A stretch of DNA of 64,000 nt from the NCBI GenBank assembly GCA_963758205.1, contig CAVWUM010000002.1:1488001-1552000 (forward strand). Reading direction: 5' to 3'. This document shows positions 25,241 through 39,600 of the stretch, piece by piece. The first letter of the stretch is position 1; every line of letters begins with the position of its first letter. The DNA comes from Owenweeksia sp963758205 (GTDB taxonomy: Bacteria > Bacteroidota > Bacteroidia > Flavobacteriales > Schleiferiaceae). Below the pieces are notes generated by a model. That model ran no database searches and had not been told where the DNA came from. It saw only the letters and a program-made list of their open reading frames with translations. A program made the translations under genes and the position numbers.

Positions 25241-28200
25241 TTACTGCTTCACTATACGGTGAATTGACGAACCATTGTCATTAGTAATTTTCATGTTATA
25301 GATGCCGTCAGGCAGGTTGCTCAACTCCATTTCAGCTTTTTGATTTCCATCAAAATTCTTCTTTAAAATTAGCTTACCACTCAATTCGTAAACCTCTACC
25401 ACCATGGTTTGGGAGTTTTTACGAAGGCTCTCTACATACACTAGTCCACTGGTTGGGTTTGGATATACAACCAGGGCGGCCTTGCTATATTCATTAAGGC
25501 CAATGCTGCAGTAGTCAACATATAGGGTTATAGTAGCGGTATCTTCACAACCACCGATACCACCGGTATATTGAAAAGTATAAGAGGCATTTTTAGCTAC
25601 AGCATACGCATTAAACATATTACCACTAAGGGCTCCCGTAGCATTTACGTCAATCCAGGTTCCACCCATATCAAAAGTTCCGAGGTAGCTGGTAAGGTCA
25701 ACCATAAGTGTATCACAAACGGTATCTGTAGCGCTGGTACCTGCGTTAAAGCCCTGAGATACTACTGCCAAAGCAGATGCAGCAGGGCTCAGGCAAGCAG
25801 AACTTACCTTCATATCATTAAAGTAATAATATCTGGTTGGCCCAAAGTCGGAGCTATCAGCTGTAAAGTAACCGGGTATGCCATAGGGGAAGGCACCACC
25901 TACAGTCATTCTATACAATACCCCTGTGCCGCTAATAGGTGCCGTGTTCATAAAATAAACACCGGGTGTAAGTACCACACCAATCTCCTTTGCAGAAGTA
26001 TCAGCACCCGCATAGCTTATCAACTGGCTTTGTTGTAATATGGTAGTTCTTTGAGCATCCCATATAAGGGTAACAAAGTCAAGTGCTCCATTCACAGCAA
26101 AGGTGGCTGAATCTATACGCACAGTTTGTCCTACTGAAATGTACTGCCCGTTGGTAAAGTTTCCGGTTGGGTATGCATTAGAGTTGGTTGTAACCTTTGG
26201 CCCGATAGTAACACCAGGACCCGCACTAAAGGCAGAAACCACATTGTAAGTAGTATTTACACCAATAGAATCAGTAAAGGTACTTCCACCAACCAACACA
26301 CTATCATTAGGATTATACCAAAGCAGATTATTTCCGGTAGCACTTACCGTAGCAAAGCCAGCTCCACAAATAGTATCATTAGTGGCAACAGGAGTAGCTA
26401 GGTTTGTGCAGCCACTACAGTTCTGAATATAGAAAGTAAATTCTGATGAGTCCGCAGGACATGCAGTAGTGCCAAGCGTTCTATAATACACTTTATAAAT
26501 ACCTGGTGTAAGTAATGATGGGTTTAGTGTGGTACCTGTAATAGCTGTTGAAGCAGCGCCTCCTCTAAACGTACCTCCCGCAGCAGCGTTGGCAGATAGG
26601 TAGGTAGTTAGGTTAACCGATGGCGCATTATCACATAATACTACTGACTGACCCTGACCAGGGTTGATACCGATAAGCTGCGCAGTAACCGTTTTTTTAG
26701 GGCTTATGCACATTTCGCTCACCACAAGGTCAAAAGTGTAATAAAGCCTGTTTTGGTTTGCAAAGTTGGTACTGTCAATACTCATTAAGCCCGGAAGCAC
26801 ATAAGGATAAACAGCCCCTCCAGTAGATCTGAACAACAGACCTGTACCTGACAGGAAGCTTACATTCATAAAATAAGTTCCAGGAGTTAGTACAGTACCC
26901 ACTTCTACCTGGTAAGTGGCATCAGCTCCTGCACCAGTGGTAAATGGCTTACCTGTTTGCAACAGCACTCCACCCCTTGCAGGGTCTCTGGTAAAGATTT
27001 GAACCTGAGCAGTAACAATACCGTTGGCACGTACCGTCATACTATCAATTCTGATAGTATCCAAAACAGTAATCCTTTGGCCGTTGCTAAAGTTTCCAAA
27101 ACCTGTAGCAGCTATGTTTGGCAGTGGGCCCACATTACCTTTATTGGTTCCGCTTACTACTTCGGCCACCTGAATAGAGGTTGTACCGGTTACCGCCAAC
27201 TGTACTGTATCAGCGGTAAGGGTTACCATATTGTTGGTATTAAACCTTACCAATTCGTTATTTGAAGATGAAAAGAACCTTGCAGTACCGGGGGCACAAA
27301 GCGTATCATTTACCGCAGTGTTTACCACATTACACGCAGATGGTACAGGAGCCGTACAGAAGTTATATGGCCCTACCCACGCACTTGAATCTGAAGTACA
27401 GGCTGTTTGTACGTAAAAATCATAGCATGTGTTGGCTGTAAGGGCTGATAAAGCCACAGTATCATTTGTTGCCAATGAAACAGTTGATCCGCTACCCAAA
27501 GTAAAACCAGTAGGGCCATATTCAACGTTGAATGAAGACAAGGCAGATGTCCAGTAAACGCTGGCAGTTGTTTGAGAAATACCAAACGCACCAAGTGCTA
27601 TAGGAGCAGGGCATAGAGGAGCCACCTGAACAGCGATGTTATCAAGATAAAGGTTGTTTCCAAAAGCAGTTTTGGCTGTAAACTTCAACTGATTGGTACC
27701 CACAGGCAGGTTTATGGTATAGTTTGCCCACTGCGATGCGGTAGGAACAAATGATACTAAACCGGTAGGAGGAGCAGTAGTAAGAGCTCCGCTAACGCCA
27801 CCATCTAAGCCCACTAATAGGCTGTAGGTACTTCCTCCATCTGTTGAATAATAAATTTTCAAAGAGTCCACTTCTGTAGCATAAGTAGCATAGGCGTGGT
27901 CAAAGGCCAGTTGATAACCCGCTGGTACGGGTGTAAACTGTGGTGAGTTTGCATCAAACGAACCCGAAGCTACCGAGTAAAAAGGAAAAATAACTGAGTT
28001 TGAACCAGTACCATAAGCGCTTATGGCAGTTGATAATGCCCAATTACCATTGTTTGTCCAGCAGCCTGCTGTTGTGCTTGTGGTTTCCCAGTTTTCAACA
28101 AATGGCAAGCCGGCAATAGCGCACGGTGTGGTAAAGCTAAATGGCCCGGCATAAGCGGAAACATCGGTGGCATTGCATGAATCCTTAACATAAAACTGAT

Positions 28201-30439
28201 AGGTAGTATTGGGCATGAGGCCGGAAATGGCAAGGGTATCATTAGTAGCCGCAACTACAGTACCTGCGCCTAAGGTGAACCCGGTTGGGCCATACTGCAC
28301 CTTCCAGTTAGAGGCGCCTCCGGTTGTCCAGTAAAGGGTAGCCGAGGTAGGTGTTAACTGTGTGGCTCCCAATAGCGAAGGGATAAGGCAGCTTGGGGTT
28401 TCCTCTATCCTGATGTCATCAATGGAAATATCACTATTAAAATCTATAGGTACCTGCACCTTTACGGGTAACGAAACGTAGTTGTTGATTTGTATGGGGT
28501 TAAGTGTCAAGATTGTGGTACTCTTAACCAGGCCGCCTGGCTGAATGTAATTGCTTGAAACACCCATTTAGCCATGTAGTACCCCATAAACATTATAAGA
28601 GGTTTAGAGCGACAGCACAATTATCATGACCGACCATACAAATGTACCAGAAGTTTAACCTTGGAGTGGTTAAACCGATAAGTCAAAAGATGGAGTAAGA
28701 AGATTATTTAAAGTATCGGTAGTAGCTACCGTGCGAGTCGTCCATACCGGCATAATAACCTGCTGATGTACCCAGGGTATGATCAACGCTGGGGCCTGTA
28801 TTTGAAGATGTAGTACCATTTGCATCCACCTCCCATCGATAAGTAGTGGTAGCAGATGATGACCAACAGGCCGGAAGTACTCCGGGAGCTCCGGTGGTGG
28901 CGCCTTCGAAGTTCTCAGTATGTGGGAATATGTTTATTACAGCACAGGGTGTGGTAAAGCTAAACGGTCCGGCAAATAAAGAAACTGAAGTTGTACTACA
29001 AGAATCTTTAACATAAAACTGGTAAGTGGTATTAGGCATAAGGCCGGTAACAACTATTGGATTGGTAGTGGCTGAAACTTTGGAACCGGTTCCCAATACA
29101 AATCCTGTTGTGCCATATTCAACTCTCCAGTTAGAAGCTCCTCCGGTAGTCCAGCCCAGCGTAGCAGATGAGCTTGTGATAGATGTTGCATTTAGCACGG
29201 TTGGGGTAATACAGCTGGGAGCGGCCTGGATGATAATGTCATCAAGTGCAATGTCCCCATCATAATCTAAACTGCCAGTTCGTTGTAGAGCCATGGCCAT
29301 TTGCTCCTGAAAATCCAGTCAGCATTATCATTGGTTTCATTTTCCCAACAAGAGGGTATGGTATTAGTAGTAGGTTCAAATGTTTCTACCCATGGAAAAG
29401 TGTTGAATACAGAGCAAAGAGTTTTAAAAACAAATGGCCCGGCCCAGTGCCTACTTTGAGCGGAGGCAGAGCAACTATCTCTCACAAAAAAAGCATAAGA
29501 GGTGTTTGCACTTAGCCCTGTAAAAGCAAAGGTGTTGGCCGTAAGGCGCGCTTTGGTTCCGGTTGCCGGAGTTATACCCTGCAGGCCGTATCTGATGTTA
29601 ATATCTGTTCCGGTACTTGTCCAGCTCAAAAGTGCCGAGTTAGTAGTAAATAGCTGTGGCGGTTAATGCTGCCGGAGCAATACAGCTTGGGGGAGTAAAG
29701 GTTATCGTCAATCCTGAGGTTGGGCCTGTGGTGTTGTCAAAATCAACATTTGATGATGCACTGGTACCTGCTACCAAAGCATTAAAAGTACCATCAAGAG
29801 TAAGGTAATTTCCAGTTACTGCTCCTTTGAGCCCTACTACAGGGTCAGCCGATGTTGAAGTGGCTTGGGTTGTACACTTTCCATAAATAAACTGAACGGT
29901 ATTGCTGGTTTCGTTTAATACAATCTGAAAGTTAAGGGTATCGCTTCACTTGGGTAAGAAGTCCCATAGCGTTTATAGTTGGTCCATTGAATTATACACT
30001 GTTGGTTTGGAGTAGTACCAACTGTTTCTATCCTGATATCACCTCCTGTGCGTGATTGTAAATCGCGCGTAAATGGAGCTATTGCATTAAAAGTGGTGGT
30101 TGACGACACTGGTGTGCTGCCTGCTGGTGTGTTAACGGTGGAATTACCCAGACTAATCCACCCATTGGCGTTAACTCCCACCTTATCTAAAGTTGCCCCG
30201 GCATAAGTAAAATTAAAGCCGATAGGAAATCCTGGTCCGGCAGCGGTAGTGCCACCTAGCGGAGTAGCAGGATCTACAAATCTTTGATCATCTGTTGAGG
30301 CATCACCTAAAACTGTACCCCCCGTAATTGGAGTATAAGTACCATTGCTCGTGCTATATTGGTAAGCCGAGACTTGAGCTTGCAGTGCTAAAAAAGGGAT
30401 TAGCAGACAGCTCAAAAAGAAGAATAAATTTCTTTTCAT
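25241..30439 (-). CDS. T9SS cargo protein with fibronectin-III modules (disrupted near the 5' end)
   Basis: Reconstructed as one gene of about 1,730 residues. The signal peptide starts at 30439 (MKRNLFFFLSCLLIPF). The N-terminal beta domain and at least four FN3-like modules (WTTGGASNWxVEYG pattern) alternate with jelly-roll/MAM-like segments. The last 1,108 codons (28567-25241) are intact and end in a type A sorting domain (VVYPNPTSGLVYVE...GIYNMKI). Between 28.57 and 29.95 kb the frame changes several times and at least one in-frame stop occurs, yet family-like sequence continues across each break. The product should be exported by the Sec and type IX systems and anchored at the surface. 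Adhesion is likely but unproven. Paralogous to the next gene. Confidence 0.7.
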
Positions 30440-30600
30440 CGGAAAAAAGGGTTATTTAAAAATTAACCGAATGTAGATTTTTATTGCATCCGAAAATCAC
30501 TTTTTTGTAATCGATGACTGTCGCGATCGTATTACATTGATTTTCAATGTGATTTTTTTTAGCTGCCTGTGTTAAAGTTTTAATTCTTTGATAAAGACAT

Positions 30601-30632
30601 AAAAAAAGGGCTGTCTCTTTCGAAGACAGCCC
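30601..30632 (-). terminator. intrinsic terminator of T9SS cargo gene 2
   Basis: Nine-bp stem GGGCTGTCT / AGACAGCCC with a 7-nt loop. The A-run at 30601-30607 encodes the U-tract. About 25 bp after the stop at 30656. Confidence 0.88.
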
Positions 30633-30655
30633 CTTGAATTAAAGTTACTTAATAA

Positions 30656-33600
30656 TTACATTTTGGTGATTCGATGAACCTCAGTTCCTTCATCAGTAAT
30701 TATTTTCAGGTTATAAACACCATCTGCAAACCTGCCAATGTTGATTGGTAGCTGTCCATCAAGTTCAGCCTTTTCACTCATCAACAATTTGCCGCTGGTA
30801 GAATACAACTCAACCGTTACCGATTGAACACCAGCCTCTGAAGTACGGATGTTTATCATACCTGAAGTTGGGTTCGGGTACACTTCAAGAGTGGTAAGTC
30901 CGAATTCCGTAAGGCCGATTTTACATCCTACACGTAGTGAAATGTCCGCAGAATCTTTTCCACATCCATTTTCCACCACATATCTCAAAATGTAAGTGTT
31001 ACCGGAGATAACGGCCGTTGCATTAAAGGTAGAACCTGTTAGTCCACCACTATTGCTAACGTCTTTCCAGGTTCCACCTGATGAAGCGTTGGCATCAAGT
31101 AAGGTGGTAAGGTCAAGAGCCATTACGGTATCACAAACCGTATCCGTTGCATCAGCACCGGCATTGGCTGCCGGATCAATAACTACAGTTAACATAGCTG
31201 TGTCCGCAGGACAAACACCTGCTGGCAAACGATAGCTGAACCTGTAAGTTCCAACTCCTGCAGTAGCAGGAATAATGAGGCTACCACCTACAACACCTGA
31301 GGCGTTATCAAGGTTGGTAAATACTCCACCTGTTGCTCCTACATAGTTTCTAAGCTGAATAGAAGATCCTGTTACACATCCTACTATAGTGGTATCTGAT
31401 CCGGCACTGCCACCACTAACAACGGTAACAGTTATAGTGGCACTATCAGCAGCACAACCGCCAGTACCCTGCAGTTTATAGGTAAACCCATAAGTACCCG
31501 GCATTACTGCTGATGCATCAAAAATACCAGCAGTAAGCGCGCCAGTGGCATCATCATCTGTCCATGTTCCACCCTGATCATAAGTACCAAGGTATGAAGC
31601 AAGATTTACCGCATTGTTGGTAATACAAACTGCTACAGAATCGCTGGTACCGGCATTTGAACCAGGTACAAAAGCAACTGCGGGTACGCTTGTGCTCAAA
31701 CATGCACCACGTATTACCATATCAAAGGTGTAATAGTACCTTATCTGTCCACCATTAAAGTTTACACTATCAATGCTCAACAGTCCAGGAGCCACATATG
31801 GGAATATGGCACCGGCAGTAGCCCTGTATAAGGATCCTACCGAAGTGGCGTCAAACTGTACATTCATATAGTATGATCCTGGTGTAAGCACCATACCACC
31901 GGTATAAATCTGGGTATCAGTAGTAATACTGGCAGGTGTTGTAAACACAGGGCTTCTTTGTATAGGTCTGTCCAGTGCTGTATCGGCATCCCAAATAATC
32001 ATTTGGGCACTTACAAAGCCATCAGACCTTACGGTGAAACTATCCAGTGTAATAGTATCCATTACTGTAATCCACTGGCCATTGGTAAAGTTTCCGAAAC
32101 CTCCCGCCAATGATAGTGGTGTTGGACCCACATGTATGGATGGACCAGCATTGTTATAAAGTGCTGCATCAAATGTGGTGGTGAAGTTTACACTATCCAG
32201 GTGTGATGAGCCTCTGCCTACAACCTCCGAACCTCTTAACCAGGCAATATTACCGGTAGAAGAAGTAGTGAGTGTTACCTGGCCTCCACCACAGTTTGTG
32301 GTATCGCCCATTACGCCCATTGGCATACCTGTAACGGTACATGGTGCCTGGGTACAACCATTAATAGGCCCTAACCATGCAAGTAGCGAAGTACCGCATG
32401 AATCTGCTATGTAAAAATCATAACAGGTACCGGGCATTAAACCTGTAACTGTACCACCACCAGGGCCTGAGGCAATCTGTGTTCCTGTGCCGAGGGTGAA
32501 ACCGGTAGGCCCATACTCAATACGTGAAGCTGTGATATTTGTATCACTATTCCAGGCAAGGGTTACTGATGTAAGAGAGTTGCCAATAATGATCAAACCT
32601 GTTGGATCCTGACATAGCCTTCTCTCACCAATAAATACATCATCAATGGCATTATCACCAAAGAAGTCGGAACCAGAACCTCCTGACTCAGCCCTGAAAC
32701 GAATTTCAACAAGGTTAGCACCGTAAGTTCTACCAGTAAGCGGGTAAGCCTTGTATTCCCAACCCAAGGTAGAATCAACGATACTATCAAATACTACCCA
32801 GTTGGTACCACTCCAGTACTCAAGGAAGGTTTTGTTGCTGGGAGTATAGCCCGCACCACACATCCAGTAAAAGAAATCAAGGTATGGAAGTGTAATTGAA
32901 GATACATCAACTACAGGTGTTTGAAGCACTACTCCGGCATCCGTACCTGATTGATCCATCCAGGCATAATTTCCATTATTACCTGTATGATCTGTTGCAG
33001 GAGAACAATTAACAGAATTTGTTCCTGCACCTCCATAAAGCCATGGGCCACCGCTTGTGGCAGTTTCACTCCAGCATACAGGAGTTGAGGTTCCATCGAA
33101 CGTTTCGAGGAATGGGGCAACAAATACCGCACAGCTTGTGGTAAAGCTTGAGCAGAAGGTCAGACTCACATTTCCAACGCCACAACTATCTGTTACACAG
33201 AAATCATAGCTGGTCGAAGCTAAAAGACCGGTCAACGTAATGGTATCATTGGTTGTGGTTACCTGTGTACCTGTACCCGGTGTAAATCCTGTCGGGCCAT
33301 ATTCTATAATAGAAGTTGCTCCCGTTGAACCTTTAGTCCAGAAAACATCCGTAGTGTATTGAGTGATGTTAAATGATCCTAAAGCAGATGGGTTTGGACA
33401 GGCCGGTAAAACACAAGAAGAGGTAAAGCTGAACAGCGTATCTCCTGCAGACAGGCCAAGTGTGGCACTATGGTTTCCGGCAATATTGCTTTGCGGATCG
33501 ATTAGCCTCACACCAATCTCCTCCGGGAATCCTCCAGGTGTACTTATAGTAACCACAGTATTCAGATTATCACAAAGCTGAATTGGAACAACCAAGAGTG

Positions 33601-36600
33601 TATCATTCTGTCCTCCATTTATTACCGGATAAGTGAGAACCTGAACAGGAACACCTCCCTGCCATACCGTTACATCACCGGCATTCCATGCATCACCATA
33701 AGAGTCTCTCAACTCAGCAAGGTAAGTACATGTATTTGATGGCGCGCATGCTCCTGTACTAAAGGCAAATGGACCTACCCAAACTGAAACATCACCAACA
33801 GCACAGCTATCCCGTACGTAATACTCGTAAGCAGTAGCGGCAGTCAGTCCTGTTATAGATACTGTATCATTCGTGGTGTTCATCATCATACCAGTACCCA
33901 GTGTAAATCCGGCTGGACCGTATTGTACATTGGCATTGGCAGCACCACCAGTAGTCCAGTAAAGATCAGCTGAGGTATCGGCTACATTGGTAGCTCCGAG
34001 CATTGAGGGAGCTGGGCAACTGGGTGCGTCTCTAAACTCAACATCGTCAATTAGAATGTCGTTATAGAACGCGCTACCAGTAGAATTCTCAGTAACCGTA
34101 AATCTAACCTTTACTTTACCAGTGATGGTATATGAGCTCAGGTTAACAAGAACCTCAAACCATCCTGCACCAAGATTACTTTGATTAGAATAAACAGTAT
34201 CCCAGGCCGCACCATCATAAAATTCTACATCTATAGTGTTGTTACCTGCATCATCAATATTATTACTGAAAACAAAGAACCTTAATTGAGGAGCAAGAAG
34301 ACCAGTAACATCAATGGCTGGTGACTCCAACGTACTTATCTGAGTTGGGCCGTTAGGAACGGATCCGTCAATCCAGGCGTAATTACCGCTGTTTCCGGTA
34401 TGGTCTCCGGCCACGGCAGCTCCATAAGCTGCTGTTGTAGAGTACCTCCAGGATTCGCTTCCGCTCTCAGTCCAACAGGCCGGAGTAGTAACGCCATCGA
34501 AAGTTTCAAGGAATGGAGCAGTTATACTTCCACAAGGATCTGATACCTCAAAGTTGTCAAAGAAGATATCATTATCCTCAGGGTCGTCAACTGTGCCCTC
34601 GCTTGCCCAAACACCAAACATTACTATGCTACCCGTATATGCCGATAGGCTAATAACCTCATGGTTACCACCAACGGCAGTTACATAGCTTGAATCATAT
34701 GTAGCAAGAACTGTCCAGGTGGCTCCTGTATCAACACTGATAAGGAACTGTACGGTATCATCTGATCCTAAAGTTCCGGGGGTTGTGGTTGAATTCCAGT
34801 TGTACACTGCAAAGTCAAACTCTGCATTCCAGGCGGCTCCACTTAAATCGTACAGTGGGCTCAGTATCCAGTCCTGATCGCCTGTATTGTACATGTTGAT
34901 TTTAGTAGCACCACTGGTGCCTGCATTCAGGTATCCATCAGCTGTCCAGGCTCCGGTGCCCAATGTTGTGGGGCCGGTAGCTGGCGTACCGCCATCTCCT
35001 TCATCCCAGCAGTTGGGTGGAAAACCTGTACTGAAATCCTCTAAGCTTGGGGGTATGATTACACCACAAAGGGTGCTGAATACAAATGGTCCAGACCAGG
35101 TGCTCACATCGCCCACAACGCAGCTATCTCGTACGTAGAATTCATACGTTGCAGATGCACCTAAACCTGTAAGGGCCACAGTATCATTTGTGGCGTTCAT
35201 CATTGTTCCGGTACCGGGTGTAAAACCAGCAGTACCGTACTCCACATTCCAGTTTGTGGCTCCACCTGTTGTCCAGTAAATATCTGCACTATTAGAAGTG
35301 ATATTATTGGCTCCCAATGCTGATGGTGGGAAACAGGTTGGGGCTTCTGCTATAGAAACATCATCTATCGCATTGTCTCCATAAAAGTCTGAGCCACTTC
35401 CGCCACTTTCAGCTCTGAATCTAACTCTTACTTTATCTGTATTGTAAACTGCTGTGGTTAAATCAAAACCAAACAGCTCCCAACCTGATGTAGCTTGTGT
35501 GATACTGTCAAATACTACCCAGTTGGTTCCGTCATACGTTTCTATATAGGTAAGGTTGGGTGGGCTGTAACCCGATCCGCACATCCAATAATAAAAACTA
35601 AGATATGGAACTGTTAAGGCAGAAATATCAACCATCGGCATTTCAAGAATTACCGCATCATCACCACCTGATTGGTCCATCCAGGCATATGAACCTGAGT
35701 TACCTGTATGGTCGCTGGCAGCGGTACAGAATACACTATTGGTGCTTCCTGTAAATGACCATGGGCCACCTGATGTAGCTGACTGACCCCAGCAATTCGG
35801 TGTTGAGCTTCCATCAAAGGTTTCCATAAATGGAGCAACAAAGTTTCCACAAGGATCAGATACCTGAAAAGTATGTCAACGAAGATATCATTGTCCTCAG
35901 GGTCATCAACCGTTCCTTCAGATGCCCAGAATGCGAACATTACAATGTTTCCGGTGTAGGCTGAAAGATTGATAAGCTCATGGTTACCACCAACGGCAGT
36001 TACATAGCTTGAATCATATGTAGCAAGAACTGTCCAGGTAGCTCCTGTATCAACACTGATAAGGAACTGTACGGTATCATCTGATCCTAAAGTTCCGGGG
36101 GTTGTGGTTGAATTCCAGTTGTACACCGCAAAGTCAAACTCTGCATTCCAGGCGGCTCCACTTAAATCGTACAGTGGGCTCAGTATCCAGTCCTGATCGC
36201 CTGTATTGTACATGTTGATTTTAGTAGCACCACTGCTGCCTGCATTCAGGTATCCATCAGCTGTCCAGGCTCCGGTACCCAATGTTGTGGGGCCGGTAGC
36301 TGGCGTACCGCCATCTCCTTCATCCCAGCAGTTGGGTGGAAAACCTGTACTGAAATCCTCTAAGCTTGGGGGTATAATTACACCACAAAGGGTGCTGAAT
36401 ACAAATGGTCCAGACCAGGTGCTCACATCGCCTACAGCGCAGCTATCTCGTACGTAGAATTCATACGTTGCAGATGCACCTAAACCTGTAAGGGCCACAG
36501 TATCATTTGTGGCGTTCATCATTGGTCCGGTACCGGGTGTAAAACCAGCAGTACCGTACTCCACATTCCAGTTTGTGGCTCCACCTGTTGTCCAGTAAAT

Positions 36601-39600
36601 ATCTGCACTGTTAGAAGTGATATTATTGGCTCCCAATGCTGATGGTGGGAAACACGTTGGGACTTTCGCTATAGAAACATCATCTATCGCATTGTCTCCA
36701 TAAAAGTCTGAGCCACTCTCGCGCCACTTTCAGCTCTGAATCTAACTCTTACTTTATCTGTATTGTAAACTGCTGTGGTTAAATCAAAACCAAACAGCTC
36801 CCAACCTGATGTAGCTTGTGTGATACTGTCAAATACTACCCAGTTGGTTCCGTCATACGTTTCTATATAGGTGAGGTTGGGTGGGCTGTAACCCGATCCG
36901 CACATCCAATAATAAAAACTAAGATATGGAACTGTTAAGGCAGAAATATCAACCATCGGCATTTCAAGAATTACCGCATCATCACCACCTGATTGGCCCA
37001 TCCAGGCATATGAACCTGAGTTACCTGTATGGTCGCTGGCAGCGGTACAGAATACACTATTGGTGCTTCCTGTAAATGACCATGGGCCACCTGATGTAGC
37101 TGACTGACCCCAGCAAAGCGGTGTTGAGTTTCCATCAAAGGTTTCCATAAATGGAGCTGCAATGCTATTACAGGCCAACGTACAAGTATAAACCTCAACA
37201 AGGTCTATGGCAAGGTCTCCGGTAAAGGTGCTACCTCTAACATATTCAAATTGAATATAGATAGTTTGACCCATGTAAGAATCAAGGTTTACCCCTACGT
37301 TTTGGTATGGATCAAGCTCATCTGTTTGTAGTTGCCCTGGGCCATAAGAAAACTCATTAGTGAAAGGACCCGTAGCTGAAGTAGAAACTCCAACGTTAAG
37401 GACGCCAATACTTGCGCCATAAGCATGCAGCCAAAAAGAAAGTTCGGCCGCATTTAGTGCTGAGGTTAAATCAATAGCTGGCGATACCATACGCATTGTA
37501 TCCGGACCACCGGTAGAAGTTTCAGCAAAGATGTAGTGGCTTCCGCTATGTGGCCCACTCGGCCCTGTGCTACCTGAGCCGGTAGTATTATTATCATACA
37601 ACCATGATCCGTTTCCAGAAGCAATATCCCCTGTAAAGGAAGTCGAATTATCAAATTCTTCGGTAAAAACTGTGTCAAGGGCTGTTCCTACACCACATGA
37701 TAAGTTTCTTGGTCCGGCAAGTGTAGTATTAAATGTTACAGGCCCGGCCCATGGTGAAAGCCCATTGATGGCTCCGCAATCGTTCTGAATGTAAAAGTCA
37801 TAGGCTGTATTTGAATTCAGACCAGTAATTGTATAAAAAGTATCAACGATACCAGTAATAGAGTTACCCATACCCTGAGTAAATCCGGCAGTGTCATATT
37901 CTATAATATAGGTGGATCCGGTGCCGGGCTTCCAGGCCACTATGGCACTTTGATCAAATGCTGTAATAAGGGTTAAGCCTGATGATGGAAGACAGCTTGG
38001 CGGGGCAAACTCATCTGCACCTATATCTGGTGTAGTAGCCGAACGCATTTCTCCATCAATATCCATTGTAATACCTGAATAAGGAGTACCGGCATTGTTT
38101 AAGGTTGGAGAAGAAATGTGCAAATCATCTGGCGCAGCAAATAATGGCGCATCACTAATCGAATTCTGATCAAAGGTAGGAACGGCCAGCTGATAAGCTG
38201 CTAAATCCGCATAGTTAGAATTATTCACACGTGCCAGCGTAGTACCGGTAGCATACATGTTATTATAGTCGGATGAAGCAACATACCCCAAGGTAACAGC
38301 CCCGCTTGATACTTCAATCGCATAACCACCACCTGTATTTACCACGTTATTATTCATCAGGTTAATAAACCCGTAAGTACCCGAGGTACTACTATTCAGA
38401 TAAATACCACGGCCGGCAGTTGTACTACCTGCGGTAACGTTAATTGAGTTAAATACAATATCTGTATAGTAATTATTAAATGGGTAGATACCATACGTAG
38501 TTCCTGTATTGCCCTGGCAGCTAATCATATTATTAGCTATTAGGTTGGGACTTGATGAACTGGCGTCACAATAGTAGTTGTATATACCGTAGTTAGTAGA
38601 TGTACCGTAAATACTGATTGTATTTCCTGAAACTGTGGAAAAATCTCCATAATAATTATACACCCCATAGCCGGTGCTGAAGGGAGCCAGACTATTCTGA
38701 GTAATAGTATTACCGTTAATGTTCAGGTTTTCCTGGTAATAAGAATACACACCCATATAGTAGAAGTCAGTAATCATGTTACTGTCAATGGTATTATTCA
38801 TACCATAATTGGCGCTATTTCCATAAATGTACACACCGTAGCTACCGTTAGTAATAGTGTTTCCACGGATTGTGGTATTGGTTATCGTATCCTCAATAGC
38901 AGTACCGTTATATATTACCGCCATAAAATTGGAAGTAGAAGTGGTAGCTACGCCATTAAGGATGTTATCTTCAATAGTTACATGGTTACATGCCCCATAT
39001 AATTCTATGGCTCTTCCGTATGAAGTACCTGTGGGGGTAAGGGTTAGCCCTTTAACCGTAAGGTTGGACGCTCCATTTAATTGCATTACGAAGTTATCAG
39101 TACTACCAGTACCACCATACGTAACTTCAACGGGCATTGTATTAGCAGGGTCTGGCTGAATTATAACTGTATTAGTTGATGAAGCTCCAGGTATGCTCGA
39201 AATGGCAAACTGTTCAGAGTAAGTGCCCTGCGCCACATTAATTGTTACCGACTCCTACACCGCAAGCGCTTAGTTCAGCAGCAGCGTCACCAAAACTGTT
39301 AAAGTTTGTTCCGCCAGTTGGCGATGCACTATTTATGGTATATGATCCACTCATTACCACCGCACAGGGCGTGGTAAATGATACAGGACCTAACCCAGCT
39401 GCTTGAGTTGGTTGCGCAACTATCTTTTACATATACATCATAGGTAGTATTAGGCATTAACCCTGTAAGGTTGGCCGATGTAGTAGCCACATAAGATTGC
39501 ATTCCCGTACCCAGTGTAAAACCAGTGGTGCCATATTCTACAAGTGAATTTGGTGCACCACCTGAGGTCCAGCTTGCCGTTGCGGTTGTTGGCGTTGTAG

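Noticed and set aside
25571..26038. Open frame of 155 codons on the plus strand inside T9SS cargo gene 1
   Set aside because: Antisense shadow of a Thr/Ser-rich intact gene. Composition is Lys/Arg/Ser biased, with no motif or start context.
30531..30560. Hairpin ATTACATTGA/TCAATGTGAT followed by eight T residues on the plus strand
   Set aside because: Looks like a plus-strand terminator but no plus-strand gene precedes it. AT-rich and probably fortuitous, or part of the leader of the minus-strand gene.
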